Positions 47,940-57,600 of a stretch of 64,000 nucleotides of DNA are shown piece after piece (the stretch's first letter is position 1; each line of letters begins with the position of its first letter). The DNA comes from Acidobacteriaceae bacterium (GTDB lineage: Bacteria; Acidobacteriota; Terriglobia; Terriglobales; Acidobacteriaceae). The stretch covers positions 124,338 to 188,337 of the forward strand of contig PLCS01000014.1 in NCBI GenBank assembly GCA_003134855.1. The letters run 5' to 3'. The notes beneath the pieces are model-generated. The model ran no database searches. It was not told the DNA's origin and saw nothing but the letters and a program-made list of their open reading frames with translations. The position numbers were made by a program, and so were the translations under genes.

Positions 47940-48911
47940 ATGCAAAAAACACGCATACTACGCAATCGTCTTCTTGCGGCGGCAGTGATCGCCTCCTTCT
48001 TCCTTTGTCTGCCGTCGCCCGCGCGCGCCGCGTCGAAGGAGATCGTCGAGCTGCAGACGCAGGTGCAGCAACTGCTGGATAGTGTGCAGCGCATCCAGAC
48101 GACATTGGACTCGCGTCTGGGTGTGATTCAGCACCTGGCCGAGCAGACCGCGGACGACGCCAACCGGATGACCGCGGTTGTGACCGCGCTGCAGCAGAAG
48201 ATGGCCGTGCAAAGCGATACGCTCAACGGCAAACTGGACACCGCCTCCGGCCAGGCGCAGTCGCTGAACGACTCGGTGGACGAGTTGAAGTCGCGCATTG
48301 CCAAGCTGGATAAAACGATCCAGGATTTGCAGACGCAGTTGCAGAACATTCAGAATCCGGGCGCATCCGCGCCCGGAACTCCGGCTCCTGCTCCTGTTCC
48401 CGCGGCTGTCCCGGCTCCGGGTCCGCCGATTGTGACTCCTGCCGCGGCTCCGGCTGCTGGTGGTCCAACTACGGCGATCACTCCTGGCGCGGAAGCGCAA
48501 CCCGCCAATCAGGCGCCGCCATTGGCGGAGACCTTCCAGGCCGGCCTGCGCGACTACAACGCGGCAAAGTACGAGGTTGCGTCGGGTGAGTTTCAGGATG
48601 TGATTCACTACTATCCACAGGACGATCTGGCCGGGACTTCCCAGTTCTACCTGGGCGAGATCGCCTATAAGCAGCTCAAGCTCACCGAATCGGTGAAGTC
48701 CTACAATGCCGTGCTGGAAAACTTCCCCGGCAACTCCAAGGCTCCGGCCGCGCAACTGCGCAAGGGGTTGGCGCTGATTCAGATGAACCGGAAGGAAGCG
48801 GGCATTCACGAACTGCGCCTGCTCATTCAGCGTCATCCGCAGACCCCCGAGGCGGCACAGGCGCGCACCAAGCTGAGCGGGATGGGCGTGAAGCCTTCGG
48901 CGGCGCATTGA
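47940..48911 (+). CDS. ybgF: Tol-Pal system coordinator YbgF/CpoB
   Basis: 323 residues. Signal peptide ends at ARAAS. A long N-terminal coiled coil (~32-145, heptads such as ELQTQVQQLLDSVQRIQTTL) gives trimerisation, a Pro/Ala linker (~148-200), then C-terminal TPRs (YNAAKYEVASGEFQDVIHYYP, GEIAYKQLKLTESVKSYNAV). Acts with TolA and PBP1B to link constriction with septal peptidoglycan. Last member of the Tol operon; AGGTG precedes the ATG by 5 bases. Confidence 0.92.
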   Translation: MQKTRILRNRLLAAAVIASFFLCLPSPARAASKEIVELQTQVQQLLDSVQRIQTTLDSRLGVIQHLAEQTADDANRMTAVVTALQQKMAVQSDTLNGKLDTASGQAQSLNDSVDELKSRIAKLDKTIQDLQTQLQNIQNPGASAPGTPAPAPVPAAVPAPGPPIVTPAAAPAAGGPTTAITPGAEAQPANQAPPLAETFQAGLRDYNAAKYEVASGEFQDVIHYYPQDDLAGTSQFYLGEIAYKQLKLTESVKSYNAVLENFPGNSKAPAAQLRKGLALIQMNRKEAGIHELRLLIQRHPQTPEAAQARTKLSGMGVKPSAAH

Positions 48912-48954
48912 GACATCAGCCTATTGCAAGGAGGGGCAAGGGTCATTTTCCTTT

Positions 48955-48996
48955 GCCCTAGTCCCTAGTCCCTTAGTCCCTATTCCCTGTTCCCAG
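48955..48996. repeat. CCCTAGT/CCCTGTT short tandem tract
   Basis: Six imperfect 7-base units (CCTAGTC, CCTAGTC, CCTTAGTC, CCTATTC, CCTGTTC). Reverse units appear at 50088-50106, on the other side of ispH. Confidence 0.6.
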
Positions 48997-49009
48997 TCTT
49001 ACCATCCTG

Positions 49010-49036
49010 TTGCATCAATGCAGCGATTGATATACT
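49010..49036 (+). promoter_or_regulatory. Possible promoter for ispH
   Basis: TTGCAT and TATACT spaced 15 bases (16 if read as GTTGCA). The -10 is only 7 bases from the GTG start, so the message would be leaderless or nearly so. Confidence 0.35.
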
Positions 49037-49042
49037 GACAGT

Positions 49043-50071
49043 GTGACTACAACTCGACTTGATTCCATCTCGAACGGTAACCGCTCCGAGACTTCCCCCA
49101 GTCAGAAGAGGGTGTTGTTGCTCAAGCCGCGCGGCTTTTGCGCTGGAGTGGTGCGCGCGATTGACATTGTCAAAATCGCACTGGAAACCTTCGGCGCGCC
49201 CATCTATGTCCGCCGCGAAATTGTGCATAACCACTATGTTGTGAATGAATTAGCGGATAAAGGCGCGATTTTTGTCCATGAAATTGACGATGTGCCCGAA
49301 GGGCAGCGCGTCATTTATTCAGCCCACGGCGTCTCGCCGGCGGTCAGGGAGATCAGCAGGGGCCGCAATCTGAGAGTCATTGACGCCACCTGTCCGCTGG
49401 TGACCAAGGTCCACATCGAGGCGGTCAAGTTTGCCAAGCAGGGCTACTCGCTGGTGCTGATCGGCCATCGCGACCACGACGAGATCGAAGGCACGCTGGG
49501 CGAAGCGCCGGAGGCGACCCAGGTGGTCTCCAATGTCGCCGAGGCCGCGGCGCTCCAGGTGCCCGACCCCAACCGCGTCGCTTACCTCACCCAGACCACG
49601 CTCTCGCTCGACGAGGCGCGCGACATCATCCACGCCCTCAAGGAAAAGTTCCCCAACATTGTTGGCCCCCACACCCAGGACATCTGCTACGCCACTGAGA
49701 ACCGCCAGGTCGCGGTCCGCAACGTGGCGCACAATGCCGAGCTGGTGCTGGTGGTGGGCTCAACCAACAGCTCCAACTCCAACCGGCTGGTCGAGGTCTC
49801 GCGCAACCTGGGAACCATCGGCTACCTGATCGATAACTCTCAGGCCATTGATCCGGCCTGGCTTCAGGGCGTGAACACGGTTGCGGTGACGGCCGGCGCT
49901 TCCGCCCCAGAAGTGCTGGTTGAGGACGTGGTCAATTACCTGCGGCAAAACGGTTACGATCACGTCGAAGAGGTGGAAGTGATGCCGGAAAATGTGCGCT
50001 TCGGCCTGCCGCCGGAGATTGTGCAGGCCATCGGCAGCGCCGACGGGGCAGAGGCTTTGGCGGTGCGGTGA
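49043..50071 (+). CDS. ispH: 4-hydroxy-3-methylbut-2-enyl diphosphate reductase
   Basis: 342 residues from GTG 49043. The three Fe-S ligand cysteines are in GFCAGVVRAI, DATCPLVTKVH and ICYATENRQ; the reductase pattern SAHGVSPAV is also present. It is the last step of the MEP pathway, producing IPP and DMAPP. Placed directly upstream of squalene-hopene cyclase, it supplies C5 units for squalene. No ribosome site is seen. Confidence 0.95.
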   Translation: MTTTRLDSISNGNRSETSPSQKRVLLLKPRGFCAGVVRAIDIVKIALETFGAPIYVRREIVHNHYVVNELADKGAIFVHEIDDVPEGQRVIYSAHGVSPAVREISRGRNLRVIDATCPLVTKVHIEAVKFAKQGYSLVLIGHRDHDEIEGTLGEAPEATQVVSNVAEAAALQVPDPNRVAYLTQTTLSLDEARDIIHALKEKFPNIVGPHTQDICYATENRQVAVRNVAHNAELVLVVGSTNSSNSNRLVEVSRNLGTIGYLIDNSQAIDPAWLQGVNTVAVTAGASAPEVLVEDVVNYLRQNGYDHVEEVEVMPENVRFGLPPEIVQAIGSADGAEALAVR

Positions 50072-50127
50072 AGATCGGGACAAGGGACTTAGGGACTAGG
50101 GACTAGAGCCTGAGGCGTTCGAATCAT

Positions 50128-52140
50128 ATGATGATTCAGCAAACGAAGACCCAAGACGCGGCGCCCCGCTTCGGACGGCTTGATGCGGACTTGACTGAGG
50201 TCGAGTCAGCCATTGTCCGCTCCCGCGAGTACCTGCTCTCCCGGCAGCATCCTGACGGCTACTGGAACGGGGAGCTGGAAGCCGACGCGATGCTCGAAGC
50301 CGACTACATCTTCCTGCACACACTGCTGGAAAGCGGCGATCCAGGCCGGCTCCGGCGCGCACTCACCGAGATGATGCGCTACCAGAACGAGGACGGCAGT
50401 TGGAGCATCTATCCCGGCGGGCCGGGCAACCTCTCGCTTTCGGTCAAGTGCTACTCCTCGGCCAAGCTGATGGGCATCGGCGGCGACGATCCCCGCCTCG
50501 CGAAATGCCGCGAGTGGGTTCTCGCGCACGGCGGCGTAGTGGAGTGCAACACCTTCACCAAGATGTATCTCTGCGCGCTGGGCGAATACGATTACGACGC
50601 GGTGCCCGCCATTCCGCCGGAGATTGTTCTCTTTCCCAAGTGGTTTTACTTCAACATTTATGAGATTTCCGCGTGGTCGCGGTCGATTCTTGTTCCGCTG
50701 GCCATCATGTACGCCAAAAAGCCATTCAAGAGAATCCCCTCCGAGCAGGGCATCGACGAGTTGTTTGTGGGCGGGAGAGCCAACTCAATCCTTCGCTTGC
50801 GCAGGTATCGCAAGTCCTTTGTCTCGTGGCGCAACTTCTTTATCATTCTTGACCGGCTCATGCACTGGGCCGAAGCTGTTCACATCCGCCCGCTGCGCAA
50901 GCTGGCTCTCAAGCGCGCGGAAAAGTGGCTGCTGGCGCGGCTGGAGATGTCCGACGGCCTGGGCGCCATTTATCCGGCCATGCTGAACGCCATCATCGCG
51001 TTGCGCTGCCTGGGCTACTCCGAGGACGATCCGCAGGTAATCCGGGCGCGCGATGAGTTTGAAAAGCTGGGCATCGAAGAGCCGGCCAACGACGTGATGC
51101 CCGAGCCAACCTTCCGCATGACGCCCTGCGCTTCGCCGGTGTGGGATACGGCGCAGGCGGTCTTCGCGCTGGGCGAGGCCGGCGTCGCGCGCAACGACCC
51201 GCGCCTGCTCAAGGCCGTGGATTGGATGCTCTCCAAAGAGGTTCGCCACAAGGGCGACTGGGCCGTGAAGGTTCCCAACACCGAGCCCGGCGGCTGGTAC
51301 TTCGAGTTCAACAACGAGTTTTATCCCGACACCGACGACACCGCACAGGTGTTGATGGCGCTCAACAAGGTGGACAATCCCCGCGAGCGCTACCAGCATC
51401 AGGTGGCCGAGCGCGCCATCGCGTGGGAGTTCGCCATGCAGTGCCGTAACGGCGGCTGGGGCAGCTTCGACAAAGACAATACCAAGATGATCTTCCAGTA
51501 CATCCCCTTCGCCGATCACAACGCCATGCTCGATCCGCCAACGGTGGACATTACCGGGCGGATGCTGGAGATGCTGGCCGGCTATGGCTATGCGCGCGGA
51601 GACAAGCGCGTCGAGAAGGCCATCCAGTTCATTCTCCGCGAGCAGGAGCCGGATGGAAGCTGGTTTGGGCGCTGGGGCGTGAACTACATCTACGGAACCT
51701 TCCTGGTGCTGCGCGGGCTGGAGGCGATCGGCGTCGATCATCTGGAACCGCAGATTCAGCAGGCGGCCGAGTGGATTCGCATGGTGCAGAACGCCGACGG
51801 CGGCTGGGGCGAAACCTGCGGCAGCTACGACGATCCCAATACCCGCGGCGTGGGCATCAGCACCCCCTCGCAGACGGCCTGGGCGCTGCTCGGCCTGCTG
51901 GCCGCCGGCGACGACCGTTCCGACTCCATCGCCAAGGGCGTGCGCTGGCTGCTCCAACGGCAGCAGGCCGACGGCAGTTGGGACGAATCGCTGGGCGAGG
52001 GAAAGCTCCGCCAAGGTATCATTACAGGTACGGGCTTCCCCAGAGTCTTTTACCTGGCTTACACGCTGTACCGGCAATACTTCCCGCTGCTGGCTCTGAC
52101 CAGCTACCGCCGAACCATGGAACGCGCAAAGAGCTTTTAG
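50128..52140 (+). CDS. shc: Squalene-hopene cyclase
   Basis: 670 residues, full length. The catalytic acid motif D401-T-D-D (PDTDDTAQV) initiates polycyclisation, and QW motifs are frequent (QEPDGSWFGRWG, QNADGGWGE, QQADGSWDE). It converts squalene to hopene/diplopterol in the inner membrane. It begins the hopanoid cluster that runs to the right edge; ispH is upstream. There is no clear ribosome site before ATG 50128. Confidence 0.96.
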   Translation: MMIQQTKTQDAAPRFGRLDADLTEVESAIVRSREYLLSRQHPDGYWNGELEADAMLEADYIFLHTLLESGDPGRLRRALTEMMRYQNEDGSWSIYPGGPGNLSLSVKCYSSAKLMGIGGDDPRLAKCREWVLAHGGVVECNTFTKMYLCALGEYDYDAVPAIPPEIVLFPKWFYFNIYEISAWSRSILVPLAIMYAKKPFKRIPSEQGIDELFVGGRANSILRLRRYRKSFVSWRNFFIILDRLMHWAEAVHIRPLRKLALKRAEKWLLARLEMSDGLGAIYPAMLNAIIALRCLGYSEDDPQVIRARDEFEKLGIEEPANDVMPEPTFRMTPCASPVWDTAQAVFALGEAGVARNDPRLLKAVDWMLSKEVRHKGDWAVKVPNTEPGGWYFEFNNEFYPDTDDTAQVLMALNKVDNPRERYQHQVAERAIAWEFAMQCRNGGWGSFDKDNTKMIFQYIPFADHNAMLDPPTVDITGRMLEMLAGYGYARGDKRVEKAIQFILREQEPDGSWFGRWGVNYIYGTFLVLRGLEAIGVDHLEPQIQQAAEWIRMVQNADGGWGETCGSYDDPNTRGVGISTPSQTAWALLGLLAAGDDRSDSIAKGVRWLLQRQQADGSWDESLGEGKLRQGIITGTGFPRVFYLAYTLYRQYFPLLALTSYRRTMERAKSF

Positions 52141-52240
52141 CCTCTAGCTTCTAGCAATTAGCTTTTGGTTGGTAGTTCAAACGTTTTCGGCGGAATTTGA
52201 GTCCTTGGCTAGAAGCTAGGAGCTAGAAGCTAGTGGCTAC
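52141..52240. repeat. TAGCTTCTAGC-type repeat tract
   Basis: CTAGCTTCTAGC just after the shc stop is mirrored 60-90 bases later by GCTAGAAGCTAGGAGCTAGA. The region can fold into a long hairpin between shc and hpnH. Confidence 0.55.
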
Positions 52241-52294
52241 AAACAGAGTTCATGGAACGCGCTAACTAAGATTGCGCTGGAGGTTAATTCCAAG

Positions 52295-53409
<1,115 letters not shown>

Positions 53410-53413
<4 letters not shown>

Positions 53414-53838
53414 GCGCTGAAGTGCTGAAATACACATTGGAGCAGGTTGAAGCGTTGGAGCTGGCTCCCGGAGCGCAGCACGAGAACCTGGAAGGCTGGG
53501 TTCCCGCGCTGGCCACAGACGAAGACCTGCGCGAGGCTCTCACAAAGGCGCTCGACTACCGCGGTGACGTAACGCTGACGCTCAAATCCGGCGAGCGCAT
53601 TGAGGCTTATATTTTTAATTGCCACACCGGCGCCACACTGGCCGACTCCTATGTTCAATATTTCTCTCCCACCGCGCCGGAAAAGCGCAAGGTATGCTAC
53701 GCCGAAATCGCCCGCATCGAATTCACCGGCAAGGATCGCGCCGCCGGCAAGCACTGGGAAGACTGGGTCAAAAAATACAATGAAAAGAAGGCCGCTGGCG
53801 AAACGAACATCGCGTTGGCGCCGGATGCGCTGGAGTAG
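53410..53838 (+). CDS. Unknown protein coupled to hpnH
   Basis: 142 residues, overlapping hpnH by ATGA, so translated together. Unknown to me. It has no signal or membrane segment. The middle reads as a small beta fold (RGDVTLTLKSGERIEAYIFNCHTG ... SYVQYFS, in parts), with a mixed C-terminal helix (GKHWEDWVKKYNEKKAAGE). The gene position suggests a hopanoid-related accessory role, perhaps a partner or regulator of HpnH. Confidence 0.7.
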
Positions 53839-53906
53839 CTATTCAGTGGTTAGTGATCAGTGGTCAGCTTCTGTCCCTACGCATTTGACTGTTGTGGAGA
53901 TGCGAA

Positions 53907-54632
53907 ATGGAAGACGGCATCGAGGATGAGAAATTGCCGGAACAAACTACTCAAACAGGTGAAGCCATTGCGGAGGGTGAAGTGTCTGGAGTGATGCCTG
54001 AGCCGGAGCATGGCCACGGCCATGAACACAAAACTGGAATTCCATGGCTGGACGGGATCATTGCCGTCAGTGTCATCTTCATCTCTGTGATGTCGCTGGT
54101 GGTCTCCATCGAGCACGGCAAGAGCATGGAGAAGATGGTGGAGCAGAACCAGAAGCTGGTCGTGGCCAGCACGATGCCTCTTCTGACGATTGCCGGTACC
54201 GAATTTGACGCATCGGGCAAGCCATTTTTTCGAGAGGTAATCCGCAATGGCGGCGTCGGTCCAGCCATTATCGATAGATTTGAAATACGCTACAAAGGCA
54301 TCGTCTACACCGACGAGAATGCGCTTTTGAAAGCCTGCTGCGCCGAGTCTTTGCTCAAATCCAACAAGAACGGAAACCCGCAGATTTTCTATTCCAATGT
54401 CTCCGGATTCATTCTGCCGGCCCATGAAGAGATCGATTCTATCACCATCAAACCGGATAAAGACGGCCTCGATCTCTTCAATGCATTCAATCGAGTCCGG
54501 GATGGCGACGATCTGACCTTTCATGCCTGCTATTGTTCGGTGCTGAATGAGTGCTGGGAAACCAATTTCGACCGCAAGCGTCCGCAGCCGGTGAAAGAGT
54601 GCAAGGTCTCGCCTGATGAAAAGCTCTGGTAG
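53907..54632 (+). CDS. Hypothetical membrane-anchored protein
   Basis: 241 residues from ATG 53907, GGAG 7 bases ahead. A His-rich acidic N-terminus (EPEHGHGHEHKTG) precedes one membrane helix (GIIAVSVIFISVMSLVVSI) and a coiled coil, then a ~150-residue soluble domain with several Cys (KACCAESLL, HACYCSVLNEC). The His and Cys clusters hint at metal binding, which is only inference. It interrupts the hpn run in the same orientation, but relation to hopanoids is unknown. Confidence 0.6.
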   Translation: MEDGIEDEKLPEQTTQTGEAIAEGEVSGVMPEPEHGHGHEHKTGIPWLDGIIAVSVIFISVMSLVVSIEHGKSMEKMVEQNQKLVVASTMPLLTIAGTEFDASGKPFFREVIRNGGVGPAIIDRFEIRYKGIVYTDENALLKACCAESLLKSNKNGNPQIFYSNVSGFILPAHEEIDSITIKPDKDGLDLFNAFNRVRDGDDLTFHACYCSVLNECWETNFDRKRPQPVKECKVSPDEKLW

Positions 54633-54711
54633 CGCCATCGAGAAGAGAAATTGTCGGTATTAGAGCCGGTTGCACAAACGTCGGCCCTCCGTCGTAAACT
54701 GATCCCTGATT

Positions 54712-55713
54712 ATGAAAGTTTTTCTTACAGGCGCGACGGGATTCATCGGCCATCATGTGGCGCGGGCGCTTGCCGCCGACGGCGCTCATTTGCGGATGCT
54801 GGTTCGCAAGAGCAGCAAGCTGTCCAACCTGGAAGGCATCAAGGGCGAGACGCACGTCGGCGACCTCGCCGATCCCGAATCGCTCAAGCCCGCGCTCTCG
54901 GATTGCGACGCGGTCGTCCATGTGGCCGCCGATTACCGACTCTGGATTCCCGATCCGGCGGCGATGTACCGGGCCAATGTGGATGGGACGCGCGAGCTGC
55001 TGCGGCTGGCGCGCGAGGCCAGGGTGAGGCGCTTTGTCTACACCTCCAGCGTGGCCACGATGCACTTCCGCCGCGACGGACTGGTCATCAACGAAGACAC
55101 GCCCGTCTCGCTGGCCGACATGGTCGGCCACTACAAGCGCTCCAAGTTCATGGCCGAACAGGAAGCGATCAAGGCCGCGCAGGGCGGTCAGCGCGTGGTG
55201 ATTCTGAATCCCACCAGCCCGATCGGCCCCAACGACGCCAAGCCTACGCCAACGGGCCAGATTTTTCTGGATTTTTTGAACGGCAAATTCCCCGCCTATA
55301 TGGACACCGGGCTGAATCTGGTCGATGTTGCCGAAGTCGCCCGCGCCCACGTCTCCGCGCTGACCAAGGGCCAATCCGGCCATCGCTACATCCTGGGCGG
55401 CGAGAACCTCACCCTCAAGCAGATTCTCGACAAGATGGCGGCAATCACCGGCCTCAAATCGCCGACGGTCGAGATTCCTTTCATCGTCGCGGCGACCTAT
55501 GCATTCTTCGAGGAGTGGATCACCGGCCGCATCCGTAAGCGCGAGCCGCGCGCCACGCTGGAAGAGGTGCGCATGGGCCGCAAAAAGATGTACGCCAGCA
55601 GCGCCCACGCCCAGCAGGAGCTAGACTTCCGCATCCTGCCCGTCAACCCGGCGATGAAGGCCGCGATAGAGTGGTTCCGAGTGCATGGCTATGCGCCCAT
55701 GGCCGAAGTATGA
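54712..55713 (+). CDS. hpnA: Hopanoid-associated sugar epimerase HpnA
   Basis: 333 residues, extended SDR. NAD motif TGATGFIG at 6-13, active Tyr/Lys in YKRSKF (VGHYKRSKFMAEQEA), SSVATM catalytic Ser/Thr region. The hopanoid-associated HpnA family may act on the ribosyl/BHT side chain; its exact reaction is unproven. It overlaps hpnG by 4 bases. Confidence 0.93.
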   Translation: MKVFLTGATGFIGHHVARALAADGAHLRMLVRKSSKLSNLEGIKGETHVGDLADPESLKPALSDCDAVVHVAADYRLWIPDPAAMYRANVDGTRELLRLAREARVRRFVYTSSVATMHFRRDGLVINEDTPVSLADMVGHYKRSKFMAEQEAIKAAQGGQRVVILNPTSPIGPNDAKPTPTGQIFLDFLNGKFPAYMDTGLNLVDVAEVARAHVSALTKGQSGHRYILGGENLTLKQILDKMAAITGLKSPTVEIPFIVAATYAFFEEWITGRIRKREPRATLEEVRMGRKKMYASSAHAQQELDFRILPVNPAMKAAIEWFRVHGYAPMAEV

Positions 55714-56474
55714 CCAGAGTAGCCATCATCGCCGCCATGCCTGCCGAGCTGAAGCCGCTGACGCGCGGCTGGCGGCACAAATGCTCGAACGGCGTTGATC
55801 TCTGGCATTGGCGCTTCGACGAGGGTGAGTGGATTGCCGCCTGCGCCGGAGCCGGAGTGGAGCGGGCGGCCCGCGCCTTCGCCGAAGTGGAGAAGAGCGG
55901 AGAGCTTGATTCGGTCATCTCCACCGGCTGGGCGGGAGCTTTACGCGAGGAGCTTGCATCGGGCCAGGCCTACGACGTTTCCACCGTCATCGACGCCCGT
56001 ACCGGGGAGCGCTTTCGGACACCGTATGCTGATGGTTCAGTGGATGGGACTCCCAGGTCTCAAAATCGAGACCTGGGCCACCCGGATTTGTGGCTGGTTA
56101 CAAATGCAAAGGTCGCCGACGCCGCCGAGAAGCAGCGCCTTGCCTCCACCTACCAAGCCGCTCTGGTTGACATGGAGGCCGCCGGCCTGGCCCGCCTCGC
56201 CCGGATGCGCGGCATTCCCTTTTATTGCGTCAAGGGAATCAGCGACGGCTGCAGCGACCAGCTTCCTGATTTCAATCGCTTTATCTCTAAAGACGGGCAG
56301 TTTCAACTAGCTCGCTTCGCGTTTTTTGCGCTGGTGAGGCCGTGGCACTGGCGGGCACTCATGCGGATGGGCGAAAATAGCAGGAAGGCTGCCCGCGGAA
56401 TCGCGGCCTCTGTACTCGATTTGCTGGATGAACGAAGTAACATTAGAAAGCTCAATGGCTACCCAAAACGCTGA
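55710..56474 (+). CDS. hpnG: Hopanoid nucleoside phosphorylase-like HpnG with repeat insertion
   Basis: 254 residues from ATG 55710 overlapping hpnA's stop. Purine-nucleoside phosphorylase-like fold: VAIIAAMPAELKPL, VISTGWAGAL, VDMEAAGLARLA, VKGISDGCSDQLPD. HpnG removes adenine from adenosylhopane to give ribosylhopane or its phosphate. Around residues 110-128 the sequence [17 protein letters not shown] is translated from a family B palindrome and looks foreign to the fold. Overlaps the next gene slightly. Confidence 0.9.
   Translation: MTRVAIIAAMPAELKPLTRGWRHKCSNGVDLWHWRFDEGEWIAACAGAGVERAARAFAEVEKSGELDSVISTGWAGALREELASGQAYDVSTVIDARTGERFRTPYADGSVDGTPRSQNRDLGHPDLWLVTNAKVADAAEKQRLASTYQAALVDMEAAGLARLARMRGIPFYCVKGISDGCSDQLPDFNRFISKDGQFQLARFAFFALVRPWHWRALMRMGENSRKAARGIAASVLDLLDERSNIRKLNGYPKR
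56052..56077. repeat. Family B palindrome inside hpnG
   Basis: CCCAGGTCTC-AAAATC-GAGACCTGGG, perfect 10-bp stem in the coding frame, flanked by GGGACT and GCCACCC as in intergenic copies. Confidence 0.85.
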
Positions 56475-57600
56475 ACCTCGGATCGAAGAGACAATCCCCG
56501 CAACGATGAGAGCCGTCGTTTACCGCGGCATCAACGATCTGCGCCTGGAGACGGTGCCCGTGCCGGAGATCGGCCCCGGCGAGTTGCTGGTCAGGATCGC
56601 CACCTGCGGCGTCTGCGGGACGGACCTCAAGAAGATTCACCTTGGCTCGCACTCCGCGCCGCGCATTTTCGGCCATGAGATGGCCGGAACCATCGTTGAC
56701 GTTGGCGAGGGCGTGACCAGCTTTGCCATCGGCGAGCGGGTGATGGTCTTCCATCACATTCCCTGCGGCCACTGCTACTACTGCCGCAAGCAGACCTTCG
56801 CGCAATGCTCCACCTACAAAAAGGTGGGCGCAACGGCGGGCTTCGAGCCTTCCGGCGGCGGCTTCTCCGAGTACATCCGGGTGATGGACTGGATCGTCGC
56901 TATGGGCGGCGTGGTGCGGATTCCCGATGGAGTTCCTTTTGAGCAGGCGGCCTTCATGGAGCCGGTGAACACCGTCCTCAAGGCAGTGAAATTGCTGAAT
57001 CTGGCCGAAGACGAGACGGTTCTGGTGATTGGCCAGGGCCCGATCGGCATCATGCTGGCCGCGCTCTCGCGCCGCAGCGGGGCGTGTGTGCTGACCTCGG
57101 ATTTGTACCCCGAGCGCCACGCGATTGCCGCCAAATTCGGCCTGCATGAGCCGATCGACGCTGCCGATGTGGTTGAGCGCGCCCATGCCGTCACCGAAGG
57201 CCGCGGCGCTGATGTAGTGATGGTGGCTGTCGGCGGCACCAAGCTGATCCCCACGGCAATGGCGGCCGTGCGCCCCGGCGGCAAGGTGATGCTCTTTGCC
57301 CAGACCCAGCACGAAGAAGCCACATTTGATCCCGGCGCGGTCTGCATGGACGAAAAGACACTGCTGGGTTCCTATTCGGCCTCGACGGCGATTCAGCCGG
57401 AGGTGGAAGAGCTGGTGCTGGGCGGCTATCGCCGCGGCTTCGATTTGACGCAACTCATCTCGCACCGCTTTCCGCTGGAAGAGGCGGTTCAGGCAATTGA
57501 GGTTGCTTCGAACCCCAAAGCCGACTCGATGAAGATTATGATTGAAGCTGCACCCGGAGCCGGGGCAGAGCGGGGAGGAGAGAGATGGCAGGCAAGGTAA
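56455..57600 (+). CDS. Zinc-dependent alcohol dehydrogenase 1
   Basis: 381 residues from ATG 56455; an in-frame ATG at 56428 lies inside hpnG and neither has a strong ribosome site. MDR family: catalytic zinc CGVCGTD and GHEMAGT, structural zinc C-x2-C-x2-C-x7-C (PCGHCYYCRKQTFAQC), NAD fold VIGQGPIGIM. A hopanoid side-chain oxidation/reduction role is suggested by the cluster but substrate is unknown. Overlaps the next gene by 16 bases. Confidence 0.85.
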   Translation: MATQNAEPRIEETIPATMRAVVYRGINDLRLETVPVPEIGPGELLVRIATCGVCGTDLKKIHLGSHSAPRIFGHEMAGTIVDVGEGVTSFAIGERVMVFHHIPCGHCYYCRKQTFAQCSTYKKVGATAGFEPSGGGFSEYIRVMDWIVAMGGVVRIPDGVPFEQAAFMEPVNTVLKAVKLLNLAEDETVLVIGQGPIGIMLAALSRRSGACVLTSDLYPERHAIAAKFGLHEPIDAADVVERAHAVTEGRGADVVMVAVGGTKLIPTAMAAVRPGGKVMLFAQTQHEEATFDPGAVCMDEKTLLGSYSASTAIQPEVEELVLGGYRRGFDLTQLISHRFPLEEAVQAIEVASNPKADSMKIMIEAAPGAGAERGGERWQAR

